Shown one piece after another: positions 36,845 through 46,013 of a stretch of DNA of 64,000 nt (its first letter is position 1; each line of letters begins with the position of its first letter). The notes below the pieces were generated by a model that did no database searches, was not told the origin of the DNA, and was given only the letters and a program-made list of their open reading frames with translations. The DNA is from Ruegeria profundi. GTDB taxonomy: Bacteria; Pseudomonadota; Alphaproteobacteria; Rhodobacterales; Rhodobacteraceae. The stretch lies in the NCBI RefSeq assembly GCF_001507545.1, contig NZ_LQBP01000009.1, positions 114,399 to 178,398 of the forward strand. The letters are read 5' to 3'. A program made the translations under genes and the position numbers.

Positions 36845-37513
36845 ATGCCCACTCTGTTGCGAATTGACGCAAGCGCCCAGCTTGAAGACCGTTCCCTGAC
36901 CCGCCATTTGACCAGCCTGTTCACCCAAAGCTTTCTGGCTGAAGCTCCGGAAACAAAAGTGATTACCCGCGATGTGGGGTTGAACCCTATTCCCGCAATT
37001 GACCATAAATTCATCCATGCCGCCTTTACCCCGCCCGAAGAGCGTGAGCCGTGGATGGACGAGCGTCTGGCCCTGTCCGACGAGCTGGTCGACGAAGTGA
37101 TCGCGGCGGATATCGTCGTTCTGGGGGCGCCGATGTACAACTACGGTATGCCGACCGCCCTGAAAGGCTGGATCGACCACATCGCGCGGATCGGTCGGAC
37201 CTTTTCCTTTGATCTGGCGCGCGGCGATACGCCGATCGAGCCGATCCTGTCGGGAAAACAGCTGGTGGTGCTATCGTCGCGCGGTGAATTCGGATTTGAG
37301 CCGGGTGGTGTGCGGGCTCACCTCAACGCGCTTGATCCGGCGCTGGCGGCCTGTGCGCATTACTTCGGTGTAGCGCAGGCGGATATCGATACGATCGCCA
37401 TCGAATATCAGGAGTTCAAGGACGCGCGTCACGATGCGTCGGTTGAATCGGCTGAGACCCGCACCCGCGAACTGGCCGCGAAACTGGCCGGTGCGGCGGC
37501 GCAGGCAGCCTGA
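36845..37513 (+). CDS. azoR: FMN-dependent NADH-azoreductase
   Basis: A 222-residue flavodoxin-fold quinone/azo reductase. RIDASAQLEDRSLTRHLT near the start contacts FMN phosphate; APMYNYGMPTALKGWIDHI and LSSRGEF are typical AzoR flavin loops. It reduces quinones and azo dyes with NADH, probably in stress defence. AGGAG stands seven bases before the ATG. The gene ends at a strong hairpin. Confidence 0.93.
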   Translation: MPTLLRIDASAQLEDRSLTRHLTSLFTQSFLAEAPETKVITRDVGLNPIPAIDHKFIHAAFTPPEEREPWMDERLALSDELVDEVIAADIVVLGAPMYNYGMPTALKGWIDHIARIGRTFSFDLARGDTPIEPILSGKQLVVLSSRGEFGFEPGGVRAHLNALDPALAACAHYFGVAQADIDTIAIEYQEFKDARHDASVESAETRTRELAAKLAGAAAQAA

Positions 37514-37539
37514 AACAAACGTTTAAAACGGTAAAACCT

Positions 37540-37567
37540 GGGGGCGTGGATCGAAATCCGCGCCCCC
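37540..37567 (+). terminator. Strong hairpin after azoR
   Basis: GGGGGCG-T-GGAT, loop CGAA, ATCC-G-CGCCCCC: a 12-pair stem (one T-G wobble) 26 bases after the azoR stop. No T-run follows on the plus strand. It probably ends azoR transcripts or protects their 3' ends. Confidence 0.65.
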
Positions 37568-37845
37568 ATGGTCGAGACTGCTGGCCGCCACTCCATCGCT
37601 CCTCCTTCGACGACCGGCGAGTTCATCCAGAGGTTCCGCGGGCACAGTACCGGTGAAGGGCGCAAACCGATTGCCGCCAGCGCCATGCGCAGATTGTCGG
37701 TGCAATTGTCGTGATATCCCTGATGCCCAAGTTGGGCATACCGGTAAATATCGCAAGACGCGACAAACGTGTCGTGAACACCGGGTGAGGTATCCTCGAC
37801 CAAAGTCAGGATCGGGCGGCGCCTGTTGATCCACCCGTTGCCTGC
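37555..37845 (-). pseudogene. Remnant of a urea carboxylase-associated (DUF1989) protein gene
   Basis: This minus-strand stretch encodes an uninterrupted piece of a DUF1989 protein. Blocks are NRRRPILTLVEDTSPGVHDT, CDIYRYAQLGHQGYHDNCTD and RNLWMNSPVVEGGAMEW. The normal N-terminal domain is missing (upstream sequence is in other frames with no match), and so is the C-terminal core, which is cut off near the azoR terminator. DUF1989 proteins accompany urea carboxylase/allophanate hydrolase pathways. The remnant hints that such a route was once here, beside the now complete urease and Urt systems. Confidence 0.65.
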
Positions 37846-38684
37846 CTGATCGCAGGCCTTCGAGGTCCCGCGGGGACGTGGGTTCGATGATGGCGTGGTC
37901 TGGACCGTCGCTGACACCAATCAAGCACGCCAATGAGATGGGCAGATCGGAACTATATCGAACCAGCATCATGTTGGCAGGCAAGGCGCTGAACACGAAC
38001 CGAAGCATGGACCCGAAGGACCCCAATCGACGGTCGCGACAGGAAGCAGGGCGGGCACGAATTGATACAGCGACACCGCCATCGCGGATAAATCATGCTG
38101 CGCAAAACAGCTCGACCGAGACCGCCCTGCTACCGAGGTCCGGGGCCTAAGTCCTTGTCAGCTACAGGAGACTAAGCTGGCACCTGACAAAATCACTCAA
38201 ATGTCCGCCTCGAGCCGAAACCGGAAGCAGTCCGACTAAAATGTCCGCAAATGCAGCGACCTAATTGATCAAAACTCTGTCTGCGATGAAAAAACAACAA
38301 TGGCCGTTCGTTCACGGAGCAGGGAGTTTTTAGAAGCTTACGACCGAATTTCTTGCGAAACTGTCCATCGCGGCAGCGTCGCGTCGGACCGACACATCAC
38401 TCCATGTATTGCTTCCTCAGGTTTCGGGCATATTGATGAGCAAGTAATCTGAATTCAGAGCTTTTTTCCTGCTGCGCAAAAGATTCGCGCTGCGAAGACA
38501 AGTTTGCAAACCAAAACACTTGTCTTAAGATTGACATATTCTAAGATATCGATGGGAGAAACGCTATTCAGCATGCGACAGAACTATGTCTGACGCAGCA
38601 GTGTAGGCTGTACTCCTTAAAATACACCCGCTCGTACAAGATCAAGCAGTCGAGGGATAATCCAAGTACTTTTAGGGAGGAAAC
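37846..38684. other. Gene-free region upstream of the TRAP operon, with debris
   Basis: More than 800 bases without a supported gene. The left part continues the DUF1989 debris with mixed frames. AAATGTCCGC occurs at 38199-38208 and again at 38239-38248; another copy is at 63886-63895. The right part is more A/T-rich, with promoter-like TTGTCT/TAAGAT hexamers near 38520-38550, and should contain the TRAP operon promoter. Confidence 0.5.
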
Positions 38685-39779
38685 ATGACCGAACACTATA
38701 ACCGCAGGAATTTCCTGCGCGGCTCTGCTGTTGCAGGCGCGGCAGCACTGGCGACACCCGCGATAGCGCAAGACAGTGGTGAAACATTGAAGATGCAAGC
38801 TGCGTGGGGCGGCGGTATCTTTCTGGAAAATGCGCAGTCCTTTGCTGCTCGGGTCAACGAAATGTCCGGCGGTTCGCTCACGATCGAAGTGTTGTCGGTC
38901 GACGCAGTTGTCAAAACCAGCCAGATGCAGGACGCTGTGCATCGCGGCGTTCTCGATGCAGCTCACTACGTTCCGGCGTATTGGTACGGCAAGTCAAAAG
39001 CAGCATCACTCTTTGGTACGGGTCCGTGCTTTGGCTGGTCGAGCCAGGAAGTACTTGGGTGGGTCTATGCCGGCGGTGGTCAGGAACTCTTCGACGAGTT
39101 AATGGAGAACCTGCAGCTCAACGTTGTGTCCTTCTTCAACTCGCCGATGCCAGCGCAGCCGATGGGCTGGTTCAAGGAACACATTACCGATGCGTCGCAG
39201 ATGCAAGGTCTGAAATACCGCACGGTTGGTTTGGCTGCAGATGTTCTGCTCGAGATGGGGATGTCGGTCGTTCAGCTGCCCGGCGGTGAAATTCAACCGG
39301 CGATGAAGTCCGGCCTTATTGATGCGGCGGAATTCAACAATCCAACATCGGACCGCGACTTCGGAATGCAAGACGTTTCGAAACACTACCACCTCGCGTC
39401 GTTCCACCAGAGCCAGGAGTTCTTTGAAGTCACGATCAACAAAGACCGTTTCAATGCCCTGAGCGATGAACACAAAGCGATTATCAAAAACGCTTCCATG
39501 GCCGAAAACTCCGGCTTCTACTGGGGCAACACCAAGCGTTACTCTGACGACCTTGTGAAACTGCAAGAAGCAGACGGAGTGAATGTCTATCGGACGCCGG
39601 ATTCGGTAATGGCGGCTCAACTCGAAGCTTGGGATGTGGTTACGGCGCGGATCGCAGAAGAAGATCCATTCTTTGCCAAGGTGATGGAGTCACAGAAGGC
39701 TTACGCCAAAGATGTGATGAACTACCTCAACCTGAATCAGCCAGATTACAAACTGGCATATAACCACTACTTTGGTTGA
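38685..39779 (+). CDS. TRAP transporter substrate-binding protein (TakP-like DctP)
   Basis: A 364-residue periplasmic binding protein. A twin-arginine signal (RRNFLRGSAVAGAAALATPA) is followed by the DctP fold. The carboxylate-binding arginine is in GLKYRTVGLAAD, and the C-terminal helix matches TakP, the 2-oxoacid binder of Rhodobacter. GGAGG stands just before the ATG. It opens the operon TRAP-amidase-membrane peptide-hydroxyacid dehydrogenase-HIBADH. The ligand is probably an organic acid related to the amidase and dehydrogenase substrates. Confidence 0.92.
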   Translation: MTEHYNRRNFLRGSAVAGAAALATPAIAQDSGETLKMQAAWGGGIFLENAQSFAARVNEMSGGSLTIEVLSVDAVVKTSQMQDAVHRGVLDAAHYVPAYWYGKSKAASLFGTGPCFGWSSQEVLGWVYAGGGQELFDELMENLQLNVVSFFNSPMPAQPMGWFKEHITDASQMQGLKYRTVGLAADVLLEMGMSVVQLPGGEIQPAMKSGLIDAAEFNNPTSDRDFGMQDVSKHYHLASFHQSQEFFEVTINKDRFNALSDEHKAIIKNASMAENSGFYWGNTKRYSDDLVKLQEADGVNVYRTPDSVMAAQLEAWDVVTARIAEEDPFFAKVMESQKAYAKDVMNYLNLNQPDYKLAYNHYFG

Positions 39780-39802
39780 TCGCGGCTGAATGAAAAGGGG
39801 AC

Positions 39803-39823
39803 TGAGCGCCATCTTGGCGCTCA
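39803..39823 (+). promoter_or_regulatory. Intercistronic hairpin dctP/dctQ
   Basis: TGAGCGCCA-tct-TGGCGCTCA is a perfect nine-pair stem 23 bases after the dctP-like stop. Such hairpins commonly protect the binding-protein part of the message, giving more DctP than membrane subunits. Confidence 0.7.
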
Positions 39824-39888
39824 ACCTCCCTTTGAAATCAGATGCACCTCTGGCGAGAGAGGCTGGGGCGACGAGGGAAAAAAACAAG

Positions 39889-40488
39889 ATGAAATTCGTA
39901 CACGCTATAGAAGGTCTGAGCCTTTGGGTTGGACGGGCCTTCGGTTGGTGCATTCTGATATTGACGCTGTCGGTATCCTACGAGGTATTCGTGCGTTATG
40001 TGCTCAACGCCCCAACGGTGTGGGCGTTTGACATGATGATCCAGATGTACGGTGCGCTGTTTTTGATGTGCGGAGCATACGCCTTGGCGCAGGACACGCA
40101 TGTGAGGGCAGATGTTGTCTATCGCTTGCTGCCCGTCAAGGTTCAGGCAGGGATGGATTTTCTGCTGTATTTCCTGTTTTTCTTCCCGGGTGTGCTTGCG
40201 CTGGTCTGGTTTGGGTACGAGATCGCCGCAGACAGCTGGCGCTACAAGGAAGTTAGCTTCAACAGCCCTGCCAGCATTCAGATCTACTTCTTCAAATCGT
40301 TGATCCCAGTGGCTGGGGCCTTGCTGCTCATCCAGGGTGCCGCTGAACTGGTGCGTTGCGTTATGACGATGCGTACCGGCATTTGGCCGGAGCGATTGGC
40401 CGATGTCAAAGAAACCGAAGATCTGCTGTCGGAGGCCGATCTCAATGAGATCGCCGCCATTCACAGCGACGAAAATCAGCCCCGCTGA
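39889..40488 (+). CDS. TRAP transporter small membrane subunit (DctQ)
   Basis: A 199-residue protein with four membrane helices, including SLWVGRAFGWCILILTLSVS and the conserved YEVFVRYVLNAPTVWAFDMM that defines DctQ. The ATG at 39889 was chosen over a longer open frame because GAGGG lies about 13 bases upstream and DctQ starts just before the first helix. It pairs with DctM in the inner membrane. Confidence 0.92.
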   Translation: MKFVHAIEGLSLWVGRAFGWCILILTLSVSYEVFVRYVLNAPTVWAFDMMIQMYGALFLMCGAYALAQDTHVRADVVYRLLPVKVQAGMDFLLYFLFFFPGVLALVWFGYEIAADSWRYKEVSFNSPASIQIYFFKSLIPVAGALLLIQGAAELVRCVMTMRTGIWPERLADVKETEDLLSEADLNEIAAIHSDENQPR

Positions 40489-40509
40489 CGCACTAGGAAA
40501 GATCAAGAG

Positions 40510-41874
40510 ATGACGAACCCCGAAGTCGCCCTTCTGATGCTGGGCCTGTTTATTGTGCTTGTGCTGCTGGGCTTCCCGATTGCTTTCACGTTGCTCGCCA
40601 TGGGCGTCGCGTTTGGCTATTACGCATATTTCCGCGGCCCGATCGATGGCGTCAGTGATATATTCAACAACAACATCTTCTATCTGCTGAACCAGAACAC
40701 CTATTCAGTGATGGAGAACCCGACACTGGTAGCCATCCCGCTTTTTTTGTTCATGGGCTATGTCGTCGAGAGAGCAAACATCGTCGACAAGCTGTTTTTC
40801 TCGCTCTACCAGGCTGCTCGTAATCTGCCCGGTAGCCTTGCGATCGCCGCGCTGATCACCTGTGCGGTTTTCTCGACTGCATCGGGCATTGTTGGGGCGG
40901 TCGTAACCCTGATGGGTCTTCTCGCATTTCCCGCGATGGCAAATGCAAACTACAACAAGAGCTTTGCGTCCGGCGTTATCTGTGCGGGAGGCACGCTGGG
41001 CATCCTGATCCCGCCATCCATCATGTTGATCGTCTATTCCGCGATCGCTGATCTCTCTCCTTTGCGGCTCTACGCAGCTGCGGTTTTCCCGGGCCTGTTA
41101 CTGGCGGGGCTCTACATCGTTTACGTGATCGTGCGAGTCTACCTGAACCCTGCGCTCGCGCCGCGGCCCAAGATGGAAGACGTGCCGCCGCCGCGAGAGA
41201 TTTACTGGAACCTGCTTGTGAGTTTCGTGCCGCTTACGGTGCTTATCATGCTGGTCCTTGGCTCCATCCTTGGCGGTCTTGCGACACCCGCTGAGGCTGC
41301 TGCCATGGGTGCGCTTGGGGGCATGGTGCTTGCGGTGCTTTACCGATCCATGACGTGGAAAAAGCTGAAGGAAAGCGTTTTCCTAACCGCCAAGGCAACG
41401 GCCATGGTCTGCTGGCTCTTCGTCGGATCATGGACCTTCGCATCCGTCTTCTCTTATCTCGGCGGCCATGACATCATCGCCGACTGGGTTGGAGGTATGG
41501 CTCTCGAGCCGTGGCAATTCCTCATACTGGCGCAGCTTATTATCTTTCTGCTGGGCTGGCCCTTGGAATGGTCCGAAATCCTTATCATCTTCGTGCCCAT
41601 CTTCTTGCCCCTACTCGATGTTTTCGGAGTGAACCCTTACTTTTTCGCGATGCTCGTGGCGCTTAACCTGCAAACCTCATTCCTCACGCCGCCAATGGCG
41701 ATGTCGGCGTATTACCTGAAAGGAGTGTTGAAGAAACAGATCGAGCTGATGCAGATCTTTCGCGGCATCATGCCGTACCTTGGGATTGTCATTCTGACGA
41801 TGGTGCTGATGTATCAGTTCCCGGGCATCGCGCTGTGGTTCCCTGATTATCTTTTCGGACCCTACATCCCATGA
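40510..41874 (+). CDS. TRAP transporter large membrane subunit (DctM)
   Basis: A 454-residue membrane protein with about 12 helices. Signature blocks are LGFPIAFTLLAMGVAFGYY, FLFMGYVVERANIVDKLF and CAGGTLGILIPPSIMLIVYS, the last near the Na+ sites of the DctM family. It uses a sodium gradient to carry substrate delivered by DctP. Its stop overlaps the amidase start (ATGA). Confidence 0.94.
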   Translation: MTNPEVALLMLGLFIVLVLLGFPIAFTLLAMGVAFGYYAYFRGPIDGVSDIFNNNIFYLLNQNTYSVMENPTLVAIPLFLFMGYVVERANIVDKLFFSLYQAARNLPGSLAIAALITCAVFSTASGIVGAVVTLMGLLAFPAMANANYNKSFASGVICAGGTLGILIPPSIMLIVYSAIADLSPLRLYAAAVFPGLLLAGLYIVYVIVRVYLNPALAPRPKMEDVPPPREIYWNLLVSFVPLTVLIMLVLGSILGGLATPAEAAAMGALGGMVLAVLYRSMTWKKLKESVFLTAKATAMVCWLFVGSWTFASVFSYLGGHDIIADWVGGMALEPWQFLILAQLIIFLLGWPLEWSEILIIFVPIFLPLLDVFGVNPYFFAMLVALNLQTSFLTPPMAMSAYYLKGVLKKQIELMQIFRGIMPYLGIVILTMVLMYQFPGIALWFPDYLFGPYIP

Positions 41875-43211
41875 AGATCAAGCCTCATGATCTCAGCGCG
41901 GTGCAGGCGGCGGGCTTCATCGCTTCGGGTCAGTTGAAGTCTGTTCAACTGGTGCAGTCCTGTCTCGACAGAATCGCCGAGACGGACGGCGCCATCAAAG
42001 CCTGGGCCTACCTCAACCCGGAATACGCGTTGGAGCAAGCGGCGGCGCTTGATCGAAGGCGTCAAGCAGGTCTACCGACAGGTCCGCTGCATGGATTGCC
42101 TGTGGGCCTGAAAGACATAATCGACACGCGGGACATGCCCACTCAGCGCGGAACGCCAATCTTCGAGGGCCGCCAGACCGCAGAGGACGCGCGCATTGTG
42201 GAGATGTTGCGCGAAGCCGGTGCGGTTATAATGGGCAAGACGGTTACGACCGAGCTCGCCTTCGTGCATGCCAACGAGACGCGAAACCCGCACAACGCGG
42301 ATCGAACGCCCGGTGGGTCCTCCAGTGGCTCGGCCGCTGCGGTTGCTGCCGGTCATGTGCCGCTTGCAATCGGAACACAGACAAACGGGTCGGTGATCCG
42401 TCCGGCCTCTTTCTGCGGGACATTCGGCTTCAAACCAACGCGCGGCACGATCCCTCGCACAGGTGTTCTTCTGACGTCCAAATCGCTCGACCAGATCGGC
42501 ACATTTGCTCGCACGCTGGAAGATGTCGCCCTGCTGGCAGACGCCATCAGCGGCTATGATCAACGCGACCCTGAGAGTTACCCGCATGCACGGCCCTCGA
42601 CTGTTGAAGGCGCGCGTCAGGAGGTGCCGGTCGATCCGGAACTCGCCTGGTTCAACCTGCCGTTCAATGACCGTCTTTCAGAAGCTGCTGCGGAAGGTCT
42701 TGAAAGCGTGATCGAAGTTCTCGGATCCCGCGTGACCCGGATGGACCCGGCCGATCAGCTGGGCGAGCTGGTGGCGGTTCAGGCCCGCATCCATGAATAT
42801 GAAATCGCCCGCCATCAGGCCGAGGTGTTCGACGCGCATTGGGACCAGATCAGCAATACGCTGAAACCGATCATCGAAAGGGCGCGCAAGATCGGAGAGG
42901 CCGAGTATCAGGACGCGCTGGCCGTGAAAGCGTCAGCCGAAAGCTTCTTTGCAGAGTTCTTTCAGGATTATGACGCCATCCTCGCGCCCTCTGCTGCCGG
43001 AGAAGCAGTGTCATTCGGCTCAAACACGGGCGATCCAATCTTTTGCACTCTGTGGACGCTCGTAGGGTTACCGTGTGTTACGCTGCCGCTTTTGGTGGGT
43101 GAAACAGGATTGCCCATCGGCGTGCAATTGATCGGCCCCGCACAGAAGGATGATCGACTGTTGCGAACAGCGCGCTGGTGCCAGAACCATATCGCGGCGA
43201 AGGCCGCGTAA
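41871..43211 (+). CDS. Amidase (amidase signature family)
   Basis: A 446-residue amidase-signature hydrolase. The Ser-cisSer-Lys triad is visible: lysine in GLPVGLKDIID, and both serines in TPGGSSSGSAAAVAAG. It cleaves an amide C-N bond in the cytoplasm. Translational coupling to dctM implies that the imported compound, or a product of it, is an amide. AtzF- or biuret-type specificity cannot be excluded. Confidence 0.9.
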   Translation: MKIKPHDLSAVQAAGFIASGQLKSVQLVQSCLDRIAETDGAIKAWAYLNPEYALEQAAALDRRRQAGLPTGPLHGLPVGLKDIIDTRDMPTQRGTPIFEGRQTAEDARIVEMLREAGAVIMGKTVTTELAFVHANETRNPHNADRTPGGSSSGSAAAVAAGHVPLAIGTQTNGSVIRPASFCGTFGFKPTRGTIPRTGVLLTSKSLDQIGTFARTLEDVALLADAISGYDQRDPESYPHARPSTVEGARQEVPVDPELAWFNLPFNDRLSEAAAEGLESVIEVLGSRVTRMDPADQLGELVAVQARIHEYEIARHQAEVFDAHWDQISNTLKPIIERARKIGEAEYQDALAVKASAESFFAEFFQDYDAILAPSAAGEAVSFGSNTGDPIFCTLWTLVGLPCVTLPLLVGETGLPIGVQLIGPAQKDDRLLRTARWCQNHIAAKAA

Positions 43212-43226
43212 CCGAAGGGATACCCC

Positions 43227-43424
43227 ATGTCTTACATCACGAAACTCATCGTCGGCTTTATCGGCACAGCCCTGCTTGTGATCTTCGTGGGCGAGCTCTC
43301 GCACAGCATTTCTACCGGTTTTGCAGGGTTCTGGGGCGGCTTCCCATTCATGGTGATCGTGATCGTGGTTTGCGCACTGGCGATCTATGATTACTGGGAT
43401 GAGTGCATTCGAAAGAGGGACTGA
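43227..43424 (+). CDS. Small two-helix membrane protein
   Basis: A 65-residue product with two hydrophobic stretches (LIVGFIGTALLVIFVGEL and FMVIVIVVCALAIYDYW) and a charged C-terminus ECIRKRD. It lies 15 bases after the amidase and two bases before the hydroxyacid dehydrogenase, so it is clearly an operon member. No family is recognised. It could be an accessory subunit for the TRAP transporter. Confidence 0.75.
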   Translation: MSYITKLIVGFIGTALLVIFVGELSHSISTGFAGFWGGFPFMVIVIVVCALAIYDYWDECIRKRD

Positions 43425-43426
43425 CG

Positions 43427-44386
43427 ATGCCCAAACCCCGCCTTTGGATCACCCGCCGTCTATCCGATGCCACGATTGAACGGGCGATGCGGGACTATGA
43501 CACCGATGTAAACTATGAAGATACGCCCGGCACGGCGGAGGATCTTATTGCTGCCAGCGCGGAATACGATGCGATCATTCCCTGTCATTCAGAGCATTTC
43601 AGCGCGGATGTGGTGCGGCGCTTTGCACCGCGGCTCAAGATCGTCGCGAACCACTCCGTCGGCGTGGATCACTGTGACCTGCCCGCGCTGGGTGCGCGCG
43701 GTATTGCTGTGACCAACACGCCGGACGTGCTGTCCGACGCAACGGCAGAGCTTGCGATGCTGCTGATGCTTGGCGCTGCGCGCCATGCGGTTGCCGGTGA
43801 CAGGATCGTGCGGACCGGAGCCTGGGATTTCTGGTCACCTTCCTTCATGGTCGGCAAGCAAGTCACCGGGTCCAGGCTGGGCATCGTCGGCATGGGGCGC
43901 GTGGGCCGGGCTTTTGCCGCCAAGGCCAAAGGGTTCGACATGGAGATCCATTACTTCAACCGTTCCGAATTGCCGCCTGATCAGGCCTTTGGCGCAACCT
44001 ACCACGACAGTATCGAGTCCCTTCTCAAAGTCGCGGATTTCCTTTCACTACATTGCCCTGCCACGCCCCAAACAACCAACCTGATGAATCGGGAGCGGTT
44101 CGACCTCTTGCCAAAGGGGGCCGTCCTCGTGAATGCCGCACGTGGCGCGCTGGTGGATGAGACCGCCTTGCTCGACGCGCTCGCAAAAGGGCAGATAAGT
44201 GCTGCGGGCCTCGATTGCTTTCAGGTCGAACCGGGTGGCAACCCTGCCTTTGCGGACCACGAAAACATCTTCATGCTGCCGCATATTGGCAGCGCCACGA
44301 CCCGCACACGGGATGCGATGGGATTTCGGGCGCTCGACAACCTCGATGCCTTTTTCGCCGGACAAACGCCGCGCGACCTCCTCTGA
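43427..44386 (+). CDS. D-2-hydroxyacid dehydrogenase (glyoxylate/hydroxypyruvate reductase type)
   Basis: A 319-residue enzyme. It has the Rossmann motif GIVGMGRVGRAFAAKAKGFD, the catalytic Arg in NAARGALVDE, Glu in QVEPGGNP and His in LPHIGSAT. It reduces a 2-oxoacid with NAD(P)H or the reverse. The ATG at 43427 has AGAGGGA upstream. Placed between amidase and HIBADH genes, it probably handles the hydroxyacid or oxoacid released from the imported substrate. Confidence 0.92.
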   Translation: MPKPRLWITRRLSDATIERAMRDYDTDVNYEDTPGTAEDLIAASAEYDAIIPCHSEHFSADVVRRFAPRLKIVANHSVGVDHCDLPALGARGIAVTNTPDVLSDATAELAMLLMLGAARHAVAGDRIVRTGAWDFWSPSFMVGKQVTGSRLGIVGMGRVGRAFAAKAKGFDMEIHYFNRSELPPDQAFGATYHDSIESLLKVADFLSLHCPATPQTTNLMNRERFDLLPKGAVLVNAARGALVDETALLDALAKGQISAAGLDCFQVEPGGNPAFADHENIFMLPHIGSATTRTRDAMGFRALDNLDAFFAGQTPRDLL

Positions 44387-44405
44387 CTTTTAAAGGACAA
44401 TACCA

Positions 44406-45275
44406 ATGACAAAAGTAGCATTCCTCGGCCTCGGCGTGATGGGTTATCCGATGGCCGGCCATCTCAAGTCCGCCGGACACGATGTGACCGTTTTCAACCG
44501 TACGATGGCCAAGGCGGAAAAATGGGTGTCGGAACATGGCGGACGTGCGGCTAAAACGCCAGCCGAAGCCGCAGACGGTGCGGGAATGGTCATGGCCTGC
44601 GTTGGCAATGACGACGATCTGCGTGCCGTTTGTCTTGGCGACACGGGCGCATTTTCAACCATGTCAAGCGGCGCGTTGTTCGTGGACCACACGACCGTAT
44701 CAGCAAAAGTCACCTCAGAGCTTTACGCAGAGGCGAAATCGAAAGGTGTCGCTTTCGTCGATGCGCCTGTGTCGGGCGGACAGGCCGGTGCGGAAAACGG
44801 GCAACTGTCGATCATGTGCGGCGGGGACGAACCGGACTACGCGCGTGCCGAACCCGTGATGGCAAGCTATGCCAAGCTGTGCCGTCGTCTCGGCGAAAGC
44901 GGCGCGGGGCAATTGACGAAGATGGCGAACCAGATCGCGATTGCCGGTCTCGTCCAGGGCCTCTCGGAAGCGCTGCATTTTTCCAGCAAAGCGGGGCTCG
45001 ACGGGCGCGCGGTGGTCGAGGTCATTAGCCAGGGCGCCGCGGGCAGCTGGCAGATGAGCAACCGGTACGAGACGATGCTCGACGACCACTTTGAACATGG
45101 GTTCGCTGTCGACTGGATGCGCAAAGACCTCGGAATCTGCCTGAACACTGCGAATGAAAACGGGGCGAGTCTTCCCGTTACCGCGCTTGTGGATCAATTC
45201 TACAAGGACGTTCAGAAGATGGGCGGCGGACGCTGGGACACCTCCAGCCTTTTCAAACGTTTGCAACAATTCTGA
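44406..45275 (+). CDS. NAD(P)-dependent beta-hydroxyacid dehydrogenase (HIBADH family), copy 2
   Basis: A 289-residue paralogue of the enzyme at 14296-15168. It shares GLGVMGYPMAGHL, VGNDDDLRAVC, SGGQAGAENG, the lysine in GAGQLTKMANQ and the long C-terminal block GFAVDWMRKDLGIC. Differences are scattered. It ends the TRAP/amidase operon, with AAAGGA before the ATG. Two near-identical dehydrogenases in separate catabolic units suggest the two pathways meet at one semialdehyde/hydroxyacid pair. Confidence 0.93.
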   Translation: MTKVAFLGLGVMGYPMAGHLKSAGHDVTVFNRTMAKAEKWVSEHGGRAAKTPAEAADGAGMVMACVGNDDDLRAVCLGDTGAFSTMSSGALFVDHTTVSAKVTSELYAEAKSKGVAFVDAPVSGGQAGAENGQLSIMCGGDEPDYARAEPVMASYAKLCRRLGESGAGQLTKMANQIAIAGLVQGLSEALHFSSKAGLDGRAVVEVISQGAAGSWQMSNRYETMLDDHFEHGFAVDWMRKDLGICLNTANENGASLPVTALVDQFYKDVQKMGGGRWDTSSLFKRLQQF

Positions 45276-45318
45276 AACGCATATCGCGGGTCTGCAATCG
45301 GCCACTTGAGGAAGCGGT

Positions 45319-45453
45319 ATGAAATCCATTTTGATTACAGGAGCAAGCTCCGGTATCGGTGCAGTGACATCAGACGTGTTTCTTGATGATGGTAAGCGGG
45401 ACCGCGTTTGCTTGCGCGCCGCGCCGCACTGCTAGAGAATCTGGCGGCTCGAT
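45319..45453 (+). pseudogene. Truncated, frameshifted SDR gene fragment
   Basis: ATG at 45319 begins KSILITGASSGIGAVTSDVF, a clear SDR start with GASSGIG. The frame then slips: the expected continuation LLARRAALLENLAAR is in another frame from about 45409, and the original frame stops at 45434. Nothing of the NNAG or YxxxK parts follows. This is the broken end of a dehydrogenase gene behind the TRAP operon. Confidence 0.75.
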
Positions 45454-45494
45454 ATCGGCACATGCGTCACCGAAGAAGCCGCGCAGAGACAAAC

Positions 45495-45632
45495 ATGAAC
45501 TGCGTAAAACAGCTTAGCCAGGGTCTCATGGCATGCGACTACGACCGGCAAGTCGCTGAGTTTCAGGTTCGGATCGCGGTGCTCAATCGCCCCACAGTTC
45601 TTGGCATGCCAGTCACAGAGCCCGTAGGATAA
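45495..45632 (+). pseudogene. Probable C-terminal transposase fragment
   Basis: A 45-codon frame reads LSQGLMACDYDRQVAEFQVR, then IAVLNRPTVLGMPVTEP. From memory this resembles the last 40 residues of transposases found in Rhodobacterales (DRQVAE..VR.A.LN....LG.P.T). No catalytic part is present. It follows directly after the SDR fragment, so an insertion/deletion event probably broke that gene. Confidence 0.45.
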
Positions 45633-46013
45633 GTCCCTCCGGGGAAAGGGGAGGTCTGCCCTTCAACCGATTTGTCCAACAAAGCCACTACCAGACTGTG
45701 AACTGAGTTGTCCCCCGCTAGCGATGGAAATAATTCACACCATGTTTCACTGCCGACGCCCTCTACTACTCGTGGCGGCATAGGCTCACAGTCCGATGCA
45801 AACCTTTCTTCCGTTCGCTTCACGGGCTCAATTTAGGCGGGACGCTTAAAGCGACTCTGAAGGAAAGGCGCGAAGCGGTCGTTGCGCTTTGCAGTACAGT
45901 GATATGGATGTCGACCAGATTACTTCCGCCACTCACGCCTTGCAAAAGGGGCAAGTCCATTCGGCCATCTTTCCGCTTGGTAGTTCACTCCATTCGGCAT
46001 CAAACAAACGTCA
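45633..46013. other. Gene-free region
   Basis: About 380 bases between the transposase-like fragment and the convergent DUF3179 gene. No supported frame, repeat or hairpin was found. Together with the two fragments to its left it marks a degraded border. Confidence 0.55.
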
